Shown here: piece after piece, positions 26,699 to 35,590 of the stretch
Numbering within the stretch: position 1 is the stretch's first letter
Layout: the number at the start of each line of letters is the position of its first letter
Made by a program: the position numbers and the translations under genes
The notes under the pieces: generated by a model
Seen by the model: the letters and a program-made list of their open reading frames with translations, nothing else
The model's database searches: none
What the model was told of the DNA's origin: nothing
NCBI RefSeq assembly: GCF_000479005.1
Contig: NZ_AWXC01000041.1
Coordinates: forward strand, 62,001-126,000
DNA length: 64,000 nt
Source: Prevotella sp. BV3P1
GTDB taxonomy: Bacteria > Bacteroidota > Bacteroidia > Bacteroidales > Bacteroidaceae
Direction of reading: 5' to 3'

Positions 26699-28156
26699 TT
26701 AGAGGAACCAGTTACCAAATGCGCCAAAGCCATGCGTCTTAACATTTTGGCTTGCTTCGTATGCTTGTTTTCCTGTTAATCCAATCTCTCTACCTAAGTA
26801 AAAATAATATGGTTCTGAAGGAGAAACATTTGTAGGATCTGAGTCGAACCTGTTGCAATACACCTTAATAGGTATGTTGAAGCGTATAAGCTCTTTCCAT
26901 TCAGGAACCTCGAGGGTTGTATTCTTCGATTGCCAGAAAGGATTATAGAAAGGTGCGCAGGCTTTTTCGCTTTTCATCCAGTCCCAATATCCAGCATAGT
27001 CAAGTTCCTTGTTGACAATGGTGGCCTTAGGAATATATGCCTTCCTTCCCTTTTGACATTTCATAACTCTTACGGAAAGATAGAAGTAGGGCAAAATATA
27101 TGAAGGACGGCTATATACTACCGACTCATCTGAAAAACCTTTTACCTTAAAGGGCCATGTGTCATTTTTTTCTACATACCCATATCGTCCGTCTATTTCA
27201 GGTCTAAAGTTAGATGAAGGCTCGTTAGCCTCATAATAAAAGTTGATATGTCCTTTTAGTCCTACACAGTCCTTGTCATAAGAAACGCATGAATTAGCAT
27301 CGGTGGCATCAAGGGGTGGCAGCAACCTAATGTTGTAAAACTCGCGCATTCCGTCAGCCATGGCATTCTGATGCCATGTGTCACGGTAGGCATATTCAAA
27401 CAAATTCTTGGTTGCATTTTGTCTACGCATGAAGATATCGTGACCTAAAGTTTCGTCCTTATCTACTCCTTCGAAATAAGGTGATACGACAGGATGATCG
27501 TCTACTTTGCCATCTTTCCCATTTTTGTCAACTTCCCATGTACCTCTACAGTCTTCAATCTTGTATGGGTTACCCTTATCGTCAACATCGCTGATAGTAA
27601 AGAATATTTGATACTCATCAGAGTGCTTGTATATCTCATCGTTAAGCAACTTTCCATCTTTATCCAAGAAGTACAGGCATATACCCCAAAGGTTTTTATC
27701 TCCACCTATAAGACGAATGTAAGGTTGCTGGGGAGTAGGTTTGCCTAACTTCTTTTCAAAAACAGTTTGAATACTCTTTTCCCACTCCACCTTTACAGTA
27801 GGAAACTTTTGTGAGTTATTTTCTACTATGACAAATTCTTCTTGTCTCCATGGCGCTGCAGGGTAAACATAATTGCCATGAAATTTTTCATCTCCGTGTG
27901 AGTGTCCTTCTTTAAACATGACTAAGCAACGAGCCCAGTTGTTGAATGCGCCATCTTGGTCGGGGTTACTCATGGCATCACCAAAGGGAGCTTTTTTCTT
28001 CAAGCTGTCAACCATGGCATCCGCACCACTGTGTGGCACCTCTTTGTGTTCAAGTGGGTTTTCGTTGTAATTGATGTTCATGTTTCCAAAGATGAAATCA
28101 TCACATGATGTACATAGCATCAATATAAGAACGAAACAAAAACTATATTTTTTCAT
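26699..28156 (-). CDS. Unidentified lipoprotein in TonB/DUF4876 operon
   Basis: 485 residues. Lipoprotein signal (FVLILMLCTSC, Cys18, then DDF). I do not recognise the family. The mature protein is rich in aromatic, Asp and Lys residues. It has a His-rich stretch FKEGHSHGDEKFHGNYVYP (about 81-99) that could bind metal, and several Cys. The C-terminal part (YILPYFYLSVRVMK, IKVYCNRFDSDP, YYFYLGREIGL) looks beta-rich. There is a 166-bp gap to the gene upstream; no terminator is seen in it, so co-transcription remains likely. Probably outer-membrane attached and surface exposed. Confidence 0.65.
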   Translation of the reverse strand: MKKYSFCFVLILMLCTSCDDFIFGNMNINYNENPLEHKEVPHSGADAMVDSLKKKAPFGDAMSNPDQDGAFNNWARCLVMFKEGHSHGDEKFHGNYVYPAAPWRQEEFVIVENNSQKFPTVKVEWEKSIQTVFEKKLGKPTPQQPYIRLIGGDKNLWGICLYFLDKDGKLLNDEIYKHSDEYQIFFTISDVDDKGNPYKIEDCRGTWEVDKNGKDGKVDDHPVVSPYFEGVDKDETLGHDIFMRRQNATKNLFEYAYRDTWHQNAMADGMREFYNIRLLPPLDATDANSCVSYDKDCVGLKGHINFYYEANEPSSNFRPEIDGRYGYVEKNDTWPFKVKGFSDESVVYSRPSYILPYFYLSVRVMKCQKGRKAYIPKATIVNKELDYAGYWDWMKSEKACAPFYNPFWQSKNTTLEVPEWKELIRFNIPIKVYCNRFDSDPTNVSPSEPYYFYLGREIGLTGKQAYEASQNVKTHGFGAFGNWFL

Positions 28157-28322
28157 TTTATTATTTTATTGTAAATGTCTTGATTAGAAAGTCCAGTATA
28201 ATTGGCACTTTGCTAAATACTCTCACTCCTTTTAACCGTGTATGTAAATTTTCCTTAGTTAGGAGAACGTGTCAGCCATCTGAGGAATGATGATGCGCAA
28301 ATGCCTTCCATTTAGCTGAAGT

Positions 28323-29834
28323 CTACATGACGAATATATTCTTGCGATTTCTGGACAGCAAATATTGAGGATTGAAGAAATAATTCTTGATTTCATTAGG
28401 ATCCATGTGAGGATAGAACTTTTTGAAATCTTCCACGAACTTCTCGTCTCCATCTTTCATGTCCGCAATGACACGGAATGTTAAAGGAATATCAATGTCG
28501 TGATTACTCCATTCTGATTTTATTTCATTAAAATTATAAAGTCCTCTACCTTCTCCATTACCGAATGTTGGAATTTCAGAACAAGTCTTTGAGTCGGCAT
28601 CTGGATTATCATTTCCATATTTGGGCCAAATAGCATTCTTTGATTTATCCATTTGCGATACGATGTTGCACAGACTTATTTGCATCGCAAATTCGGTGTT
28701 GGCTTGGCTAAACTGCAATACACCCTTGAATCCCATTCTGTCCAAATTGTTTGGACCCTTACCTATTCTCCGGCATTGATGCAGCAATTCCACGAAGTCA
28801 CCTTGTCTTTGTCTCAGTGCATTTGTGCCATCGTCAACTACGCCACCGTCACCGCTGCCCTCTTGGTATTCATATCCTAATTGTTTTTCAAATGGGTCGG
28901 TATCTCGGTATTGGTATGTAAACAACTTGTTGGCAAGTTCTGCTGCATGTGGCATGGTGAGTGTTTGAAAGAATTTATAGCCATTTTCAGTCCATGTGGC
29001 TTGATCTCTTTTCAGCGTAGGGAATATATTTATCGCTTTGTCTATCAGAGTGCTGTCATACGGCATGATTTCTGATTTGTTTCCACTTTCAGGTGCAAGC
29101 AGTGCATTGGTAGTGGTGATGTCGCAGGTCTTTAACTTGTCGCCCTCCATTTCAAAAGTAAGCTCTGGATAATAGGTGGATTTCTCATCCAGCGTGTGTG
29201 GATAAAAACCCTGCTTACTGTTCTTGGATATGGTTTTACCGTCTATAGTGTAACTGTGTTCCAATACTTCGTTGCCAATGGTAAAGAAGTGTTGGTGCTG
29301 TACCAGCGTGGAGTTATCGAGGTCTGGGTCTCCATTTTTCTTGTAATAGAACTGTATGAACTCACCATTTATTTGTTGGTGATTGGCTCCATAATATGTA
29401 AGCTCAAGTCCGTAATAAACGTCATCTGACGCAACTACATCAAAATGGTCGCGCTGACTTGTAATTTGCATTTGTCCATTGTCGCCCTTGCTTATCTCAA
29501 TTTGTTGCATGAGCGGATAGTCTGTCGGTTTATCCGTGTTCACGCTTATCATGTTGTACGAGTCTTGTTCGTAGGTGTTGTCTATGCTGTTGTCGGCACC
29601 AAAGTTTCCAACCTTTATGTTACCGCCCTTGAACCCCATTCTAAGTACGGCGCTCACTGCATATATCTGCGAGTGGCCCTTGCCGTTGTACTCGATGGAA
29701 GCGGGTGGGGCTTTTACTATCGTTTTCAGGAAATCATCAACATCATTGGTAGAACAAGCGGCAAGCATGCAGCTACATCCTAACGCCAAAACTGTTGAAC
29801 GTATCATTTTATATGTCTTATGCTGTAACTTCAT
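28323..29834 (-). CDS. Unidentified lipoprotein, second gene after TonB receptor
   Basis: 503 residues (a start at the ATG nine codons in, 29807, is also possible). Lipoprotein signal with lipobox CMLAAC. It begins 4 bp after the stop of the TonB receptor, so it is translationally tied to it and is probably its direct partner. Seen in it: GKGHSQIYAVSAVLRMGFKG, LVQHQHFFTIGNEVLEHSYT (His-rich, about 170-190) and LTFRVIADMKDGDEKFVEDF near the end. No catalytic motif. By position it may play the part HmuY plays for HmuR or SusD for SusC, but sequence does not place it in either family. Confidence 0.65.
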   Translation of the reverse strand: MKLQHKTYKMIRSTVLALGCSCMLAACSTNDVDDFLKTIVKAPPASIEYNGKGHSQIYAVSAVLRMGFKGGNIKVGNFGADNSIDNTYEQDSYNMISVNTDKPTDYPLMQQIEISKGDNGQMQITSQRDHFDVVASDDVYYGLELTYYGANHQQINGEFIQFYYKKNGDPDLDNSTLVQHQHFFTIGNEVLEHSYTIDGKTISKNSKQGFYPHTLDEKSTYYPELTFEMEGDKLKTCDITTTNALLAPESGNKSEIMPYDSTLIDKAINIFPTLKRDQATWTENGYKFFQTLTMPHAAELANKLFTYQYRDTDPFEKQLGYEYQEGSGDGGVVDDGTNALRQRQGDFVELLHQCRRIGKGPNNLDRMGFKGVLQFSQANTEFAMQISLCNIVSQMDKSKNAIWPKYGNDNPDADSKTCSEIPTFGNGEGRGLYNFNEIKSEWSNHDIDIPLTFRVIADMKDGDEKFVEDFKKFYPHMDPNEIKNYFFNPQYLLSRNRKNIFVM

Positions 29835-29838
29835 TTTC

Positions 29839-32259
29839 TTAAAATTTAATGATTGTGCGCAAAGAGTAGTTCATGCCACGTTCGTGCGCGTAATATCTAA
29901 AGCGGTCTGTGTATTCCTTATATAATGTGTTGAGGATGTTGTCGCCTACCAACATCAACTTTATTTCCCTGTTGCCAGGTAGCTTAAATGTAACATCAGC
30001 CGATGCTCCAAGCAAGAAATAAGGGTCTGGCGATACGGGCACCAAATCTTTATTAGGGTCGAAACGGGTTTGCTTTGTAACATAATTGCCTGATAGAGAG
30101 AAAGAAGCAAGAGTCTTTTTCTGATTACCAAAAGCCATATCATAGTTTGCAGACAAGCCGTACTTATCTGAAGGCATAAATGGTAACCAGTCGTTGCGAG
30201 TAAGGTTACGAGCAAAAATCCATTCACCCTTAGCCACAACGCTTAAGCCTTTAACAGGCTTTACTGTAGCCTCTATATCGCCACCATACAACCTAACATC
30301 GTCTTGGTCGTACATAAACTTGGCATACTTTCCGCTCGGACTGTTATGAAATCTATCTACACCATAACCTATATGGTCGTATATATAACTGTTGATGTGT
30401 TGGTAGAACATGCTTGGCTCTATGGATACCCATGTGTTGCGATATCTTGCACCTAAGATGGACTTCCAGCCACGTTCACTCTTCAGGTTTCTATTGCCCA
30501 CCACCCAGTAAGAACCTTCCTGCAGACCAATGGCATAAAGCTCATTAATATCTGGTGGACGCCACGACCAACCGATGTTCGCACGCATGTCCCAGTTGTC
30601 GTTAAACTGATAGTGAGTGGCAAAGCTCGAGGTGAAATTGCTGTAAACCTTGAAGTCATCGTAATAGTCGTACTTGTTCAATGTCGTGTAACCGCTCACG
30701 CTCATTACTCTAAAGTCGTAACGCAAGCCCAATTCGCATTGCAATTTTTCAAAGAAAGTAGCTTTTTGCAACAGGAAACCACCCATAGTGAGAGCCGCAA
30801 AGTTTGGTACAAAGGCTGGATTCTTAGTACCTGGGAAGTTGTAGTTTATTTGGTATGTATTTGCTATACCTGCAAAGGTAGACATTTTGTAAGGCTTCCA
30901 TGAAGCACGATATGACAAGTCGCCCTTGTATGTTTTCAATATAAGGTCTTGCATCGGGATGACGCTCCACTCCTTTTTCATACGGTTCTCGTACTCCTGT
31001 CGCAAGTTTTCTTGAAACGACAAGGTCAAATCCAGCGATTGCTTTGGGTTGATGCGATATTTCACCTCGCCCTTCAGCGTGAAGTGTTGTGATTGCTGGA
31101 AGGGTATACCAATTTCATAACTGAATGGTTGCAATGACGACTCTGTTGGCCGGCCAATGCGGAAACGTTCTTGCAATTGCGTCAAGTCGGATATTTGGCT
31201 GCCAAAATAGATACCAGAGCGTTGGTAGAACAAACTTGTAAGCACTGTTGCCGTGATGCGCTTGTTCTCAAAACCACCCATAGCAGACATGCTGATGTTG
31301 TTGTACCCCGTGTTGTTCATGATGTATTCGGGTGTATGGTAATCACCACCACGGGTATAATTACCGTGTAGACGCATACCGAAATTCTTCCAACCGGCCT
31401 CAATGCTTCCCGAACCGCTTATCCCTCGGGCATTGGTGTCATAGCCGATGTTGGTAACTCCTTTCACGATAGGTTTGTTATGTCCATAGGGTAGGGGCGC
31501 ATCATTGAGCAATACCACACCTCCCATGGCGCCAAAACCGTAACGGATACATTCAGCACCCTTTACAACCTCTACCATGCTGGCACCTGTATAGTCAATT
31601 TCTGGTGCATGATCGTTACCCCAACTCTGACTCTCCAATTTCACACCGTTGTTCATCAATAGGATACGGCTGCTGTGCATACCTTGAATAACAGGTTTAG
31701 CCACCGTACTACCAGCACTGATAGAGCTCACACCAGGAATGGACTCCAACATTTTTGCCAACGAGGTGGCACCACCTTTTTCAAGTATACTTTGATCCAG
31801 AGTCTTGGCTTGCTGCATGATGTCGGTGTGTCTCTTTTTAGATGTCACCGTTACACCGCCCAGCATTTGCGCATCTTCCTTCAGCTTTACTGGGATGATA
31901 CCTGCGCGGGGGGATATGTTGGCTGTATAATTCTTATACCCCACCGATGTTACGGTAATCTTGATTTTCTTGGTTTGGTCTTTTACCGTCATGACGCAGT
32001 TGCCCGATGCATCAGTCACATATATCTTGGCGTCATCGGCTTTCACCACGGCACCAGGTATAGGGTCGCCTGTCACCGCATCTGTTATCCTGAGTGTCAG
32101 GTTTCCATTCTCGGATTTGTCAGCCACCTTCTCCATGTTGTCGTGTGCAATTGCAGGTGCCGCAACCAAACTTAATAGTGGCAGCAGCGCCATGCAGCCT
32201 TTCAGGAGAGTGTACCGCATCTGTCCGTTCTTTTGTGTACGTTGGATGTTTCTTAACAT
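29839..32259 (-). CDS. TonB-dependent receptor with carboxypeptidase-like domain
   Basis: About 806 residues from the ATG at 32259. A GTG two codons earlier and an internal ATG at 32220 (MRYTLLKGCMALLPLL), which gives the best signal peptide, are alternatives. A carboxypeptidase-regulatory-like domain (LTLRITDAVTGDPIPGAVVK) follows, then a TonB-box region GGVTVTSKKRH, a plug with RILLMNNGVKLESQSWGNDH and GAECIRYGFGAMGGVVLLND, and a barrel ending YSLRTIIKF. The GNDHAPEID stretch resembles the DHA region of zinc/copper-type TonB receptors such as ZnuD; from memory, so tentative. Heads a five-gene operon with four lipoproteins. Confidence 0.85.
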   Translation of the reverse strand: MLRNIQRTQKNGQMRYTLLKGCMALLPLLSLVAAPAIAHDNMEKVADKSENGNLTLRITDAVTGDPIPGAVVKADDAKIYVTDASGNCVMTVKDQTKKIKITVTSVGYKNYTANISPRAGIIPVKLKEDAQMLGGVTVTSKKRHTDIMQQAKTLDQSILEKGGATSLAKMLESIPGVSSISAGSTVAKPVIQGMHSSRILLMNNGVKLESQSWGNDHAPEIDYTGASMVEVVKGAECIRYGFGAMGGVVLLNDAPLPYGHNKPIVKGVTNIGYDTNARGISGSGSIEAGWKNFGMRLHGNYTRGGDYHTPEYIMNNTGYNNISMSAMGGFENKRITATVLTSLFYQRSGIYFGSQISDLTQLQERFRIGRPTESSLQPFSYEIGIPFQQSQHFTLKGEVKYRINPKQSLDLTLSFQENLRQEYENRMKKEWSVIPMQDLILKTYKGDLSYRASWKPYKMSTFAGIANTYQINYNFPGTKNPAFVPNFAALTMGGFLLQKATFFEKLQCELGLRYDFRVMSVSGYTTLNKYDYYDDFKVYSNFTSSFATHYQFNDNWDMRANIGWSWRPPDINELYAIGLQEGSYWVVGNRNLKSERGWKSILGARYRNTWVSIEPSMFYQHINSYIYDHIGYGVDRFHNSPSGKYAKFMYDQDDVRLYGGDIEATVKPVKGLSVVAKGEWIFARNLTRNDWLPFMPSDKYGLSANYDMAFGNQKKTLASFSLSGNYVTKQTRFDPNKDLVPVSPDPYFLLGASADVTFKLPGNREIKLMLVGDNILNTLYKEYTDRFRYYAHERGMNYSLRTIIKF

Positions 32260-32308
32260 TTTCACTAACTTGATGTAAAAAAAAATAACTAATGTTTATT
32301 TTGGAGTG

Positions 32309-32316
32309 CAAAGGTA
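32309..32316 (-). promoter_or_regulatory. -7 motif for TonB/DUF4876 operon
   Basis: TACCTTTG on the minus strand, about 50 bases before the chosen ATG. The divergent gap (32260-32627) also holds the fucP-type promoter; no clear operator for a metal or sugar regulator is visible. Confidence 0.45.
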
Positions 32317-32528
32317 CGGAAACTTTTTCTACTGTTAAAAAATATGGCATACCCAGAAGTAGGCATTTTTCCAATCGTTTTTACAATACTCATACCTATT
32401 TATTATGTCTGATCGACAGAAACTTGCATGTAGGTTTGTATGGCAAAATAACGCTCTATTTTTCCTCCTTGTTACACGCACGGCACTGATTCTTGTGCGA
32501 AAACAAGGTGACTTTGTCTGAAAATCAT

Positions 32529-32536
32529 TATCTTTG
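32529..32536 (+). promoter_or_regulatory. -7 motif for FucP-type transporter
   Basis: TATCTTTG, matching TAnnTTTG, about 92 bases before the ATG at 32628. No TTTG at the right -33 distance. Confidence 0.4.
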
Positions 32537-32627
32537 TCGTCAACAGGTGTTTGTCTACTTGCCACCACATCAAGCGGAATGGGCGTGGTGCAGATACCTA
32601 TATATATACTGTTAAGTAGAAAACGAC

Positions 32628-33842
32628 ATGAAACCAAACGACCACAAACTAACCGACAAGCGTTACACCATACCCTTTGTCCTGATTACCTCCCTGTTCT
32701 TTCTCTGGGGATTTGCCCGTGCCATCTTGGATGTGCTTAACAAGCATTTCCAGAATATGCTTGACATATCCATCACACAGTCGGCTTGGATACAGGTCAC
32801 CACCTATCTGGGTTACTTCCTCATGGCCATCCCTGCCGGTATTTTCATCAACCGCAAAGGCTATAGGCGGGGCGTAGTTTTCGGTCTGTTGTTGTTTGGC
32901 ATTGGTGCGTTGCTGTTCATTCCTGGGGCGCAGATAGGCGAATTTTATGTTTATCTGGTCGCTCTGTTTGTCATTGGGTGCGGACTGGTGTTCCTGGAAA
33001 CGGCAGCCAATCCGTATGTAACGGAGCTGGGACCGAACGAAACGTCAACGAGCAGGCTCAATCTGTCACAGAGTTTTAACGGTTTGGGAAGCCTCTTCGC
33101 CACCTTGGTGGTTGGTCAGTTCCTGTTCAACGGCTCAGAAACGGGCGGCAACGTGGTGGTTCCCTACACCATTCTCGGTGCTTTGGTCCTGGCTATTGCC
33201 GTGGTATTCGCACGCGTAGACCTGCCTGAAATACAGCATCAGCAAACGGTTGAAGATCAGGCGCAGGGCAACAATTATTCAAAGTTGTGGCGGCACAAGC
33301 TGTTTGTTTTCGGACTGTTTGCCCTGTTGGCCTACGAAGTGGCCGAAATCTCCATCAATAGTTATTTCATCAACTTTGTGACGGGACAGGGATGGATGAC
33401 CGATAACCTGGCTTCTGTGGTGCTCACGGGGGCACTGGCGTTCTTCATGGTGGGCCGCTTCTTGGGCAGTTGGGTCATGCGTCGCATCGTGGCCGAACGC
33501 CTGTTGCTCTATTGTGCCGCTGGCAGCGTGTTGTGTATCACTGTTGTGCTATTGAACCTCGGCGTTATCTCCATGGTGGCCTTGGTGTGTAACTATCTTT
33601 TTGAGGCCATCATGTTCCCTACCATCTTTGCTTTGGCGTTGTCGGGATTGGGCAATCTTACCAAGAGTGCCTCGTCGTTGTTGATGATGACTCCTATCGG
33701 TGGTTGCGGATTTTTACTGATGGGCTATGTGGCAGATACTGTCAATATGGTCATTCCGTTTGTCATTCCATGGATAGGTTATGCCGTTGTGCTGGCTTAT
33801 GCGTGGCAGTTGATGAGGAAGCGAAAAGGAGAGTTGGCATGA
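32628..33842 (+). CDS. Sugar MFS transporter, FucP family
   Basis: 404 residues with about twelve hydrophobic segments. FFLWGFARAILDVLNKHFQ at the first helix, LETAANPYVTELGP, and NLSQSFNGLGSLFATL are typical of the FucP branch of the major facilitator family, which carries L-fucose, glucose, galactose or N-acetylglucosamine with protons into the cell. The sugar cannot be read from sequence. It stands alone on the plus strand, with aldolase convergent and a TonB operon divergent; a fucose catabolic cluster is absent, so fucose itself is doubtful. Confidence 0.88.
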   Translation: MKPNDHKLTDKRYTIPFVLITSLFFLWGFARAILDVLNKHFQNMLDISITQSAWIQVTTYLGYFLMAIPAGIFINRKGYRRGVVFGLLLFGIGALLFIPGAQIGEFYVYLVALFVIGCGLVFLETAANPYVTELGPNETSTSRLNLSQSFNGLGSLFATLVVGQFLFNGSETGGNVVVPYTILGALVLAIAVVFARVDLPEIQHQQTVEDQAQGNNYSKLWRHKLFVFGLFALLAYEVAEISINSYFINFVTGQGWMTDNLASVVLTGALAFFMVGRFLGSWVMRRIVAERLLLYCAAGSVLCITVVLLNLGVISMVALVCNYLFEAIMFPTIFALALSGLGNLTKSASSLLMMTPIGGCGFLLMGYVADTVNMVIPFVIPWIGYAVVLAYAWQLMRKRKGELA

Positions 33843-33912
33843 TTTTTCTGACAACTCGTTATTGATGCAAAGATCTGAAAATCAGCTTTTTAGGTTGGTG
33901 TGAGTAGATGAG

Positions 33913-34000
33913 GATGTAAACTCAATGCCTTTCACATCCAATCTCAATGGGTTTGGCGGGCAATCTCAATGGGTTTGGAACTCAATCTCAATGGGTTTGC
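33913..34000 (+). repeat. Four-unit 22-bp repeat array B
   Basis: Units at 33913, 33935, 33957 and 33979. The last three share the core CAATCTCAATGGGTTTG exactly, while their four linker bases differ (catc, cggg, aact); the first unit is more divergent. It lies in the 420-bp gap between the convergent transporter and aldolase genes. Apart from the terminator at 34102-34139, the gap holds nothing else I recognise. Confidence 0.9.
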
Positions 34001-34101
34001 AAAGTAATAACCAGACACTATTTTATCATGTGATACCAGCGTGGCGGACGTGAATCATCATGTTCCGCCACACAAGCACACAATTTGTGAGTTCATCAAC
34101 C

Positions 34102-34139
34102 AAAAAAAGCGGGTATCAAGCTCACGCTGATCCCGCTTT
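34102..34139 (-). terminator. Intrinsic terminator after aldolase gene
   Basis: Minus strand: AAAGCGGGAT ... ATACCCGCTTT stem, arms at 34130-34139 and 34106-34115 with one bulge, followed by T (A run at 34102-34108). It lies about 120 bases beyond the aldolase stop and after the transporter stop in the other direction, so it may serve both. Confidence 0.65.
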
Positions 34140-34262
34140 CCTTATTCAATTCGTAAGATATACTGTCAATGGTTCTGGTGTCGTTTCATCATTTTTGCAT
34201 AGATGATGCCATGTCCCAAAGCAGCGATATCTTTTATTTCATTTAATTCATCAAATAGACGA

Positions 34263-35273
34263 TTAGTCTAATTGTGCCAACTTATTGTTAGATCCCAATA
34301 CGTTTACAATCTTATGTGTGTAAAGTTCTGTCATCAAATCGCGAGCTGGACCGCAGTATTTGCGTGGGTCAAACTCTCCTGGTTTCTCGTTGAACACCTT
34401 GCGAACGGCAGCGGTGAAAGCCAAACGAGAGTCAGAGTCGATGTTGATCTTGCAAACAGCACTCTTCGCAGCCTTGCGCAATTGTTCTTCAGGAATACCA
34501 ACTGCATCAGGCAACTTGCCGCCATTCTCGTTGATAATCTTCACATACTCCTGTGGAACAGAAGATGATCCGTGGAGAACGATAGGGAATCCAGGAAGCT
34601 TCACCATGATTTCGTCCAAGATATCGAATGCCAAGGGTGGCGGAACCAACAGACCTGTCTTCGGGTCGCGTGTGCACTGCTCTGGTGTAAACTTGTATGC
34701 ACCGTGCGATGTACCGATAGAAATAGCCAACGAGTCAACGCCCGTACGCTTTACGAAATCGATAACTTCTTCTGGTTTTGTATAATGAGACTTCTCGGCT
34801 ACAACGTCGTCTTCAACGCCAGCCAATACACCAAGTTCACCTTCTACGGTAACATCAAATTGATGTGCGTAGTCAACAACCTTCTTTGTCAAGGCGATAT
34901 TCTCTTCATAGGGGAGTGAAGATCCGTCGATCATGACAGAAGAGAAGCCGTAATCGATACAGCTCTTGCATGTTTCAAACGAGTCACCGTGATCCAAGTG
35001 CAGTGCAATTTCAGGATGCTTGCAGCCCAACTCTTTCGCATACTCTACGGCACCTTGTGCCATGTAGCGAAGCAATGTTTGGTTAGCATAAGCACGAGCA
35101 CCTTTTGAAACCTGCAAGATAACAGGTGACTTTTCTTTTGAAGAAGCCGTGATGATGGCTTGCAACTGCTCCATGTTGTTGAAGTTGAATGCTGGGATGG
35201 CATAACCGCCATTGATGGCTCTCTTAAACATCTCGCGTGTGTTTACGAGACCTAATGATTTGTAATCTACCAT
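34263..35273 (-). CDS. fba: Class II fructose-bisphosphate aldolase
   Basis: 336 residues from the ATG at 35273 (MVDYKSLGLVNTREMF); a start ten codons earlier lies inside the leader and is rejected. It splits fructose-1,6-bisphosphate into glyceraldehyde-3-phosphate and dihydroxyacetone phosphate in glycolysis, and does the reverse in gluconeogenesis; cytoplasmic. Zinc-binding HLDHGD at 92-97, GELGVLAGVEDDV, SIGTSHGAYKF and LHGSSSVPQEYV are class II signatures. It has its own promoter (35322-35352) and a terminator about 120 bases downstream, so it is a single-gene unit. Confidence 0.97.
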   Translation of the reverse strand: MVDYKSLGLVNTREMFKRAINGGYAIPAFNFNNMEQLQAIITASSKEKSPVILQVSKGARAYANQTLLRYMAQGAVEYAKELGCKHPEIALHLDHGDSFETCKSCIDYGFSSVMIDGSSLPYEENIALTKKVVDYAHQFDVTVEGELGVLAGVEDDVVAEKSHYTKPEEVIDFVKRTGVDSLAISIGTSHGAYKFTPEQCTRDPKTGLLVPPPLAFDILDEIMVKLPGFPIVLHGSSSVPQEYVKIINENGGKLPDAVGIPEEQLRKAAKSAVCKINIDSDSRLAFTAAVRKVFNEKPGEFDPRKYCGPARDLMTELYTHKIVNVLGSNNKLAQLD

Positions 35274-35321
35274 ATTATTAAAATATTTAAAGTGAGTTTC
35301 CAATAACTTTGGGAATCAATG

Positions 35322-35352
35322 CAAAGTTAGTATTTTAATTTGGCATGACAAA
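35322..35352 (-). promoter_or_regulatory. Promoter of aldolase gene
   Basis: Minus strand: TTTG (35352-35349) and TAACTTTG (35329-35322) with a 19-base spacer; leader about 43 bases. In the same divergent gap (35274-35590), TAACTTTG at 35530-35537 is a -7 motif for the beta-glucosidase gene. Nothing else is seen in it. Confidence 0.6.
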
Positions 35353-35590
35353 GTGATGCAACATTTTTTTATGAATGAAGTCCTGTGCATAATCTTTCTG
35401 TCTAAAAATAGCCATCTTTGCCTGCCTAATTGTCAATTGTACATGTCAAAATCAGATAGTTGTCAAACCCCTGCCACTTTTTGACGGAAAAATGGTTGGA
35501 ATATTCAATCTGTTTTCATGAAATATGGTTAACTTTGCATAACCGATAAATCTATACGGCAGTAAAAAAATAATATAACAATAAGATACG

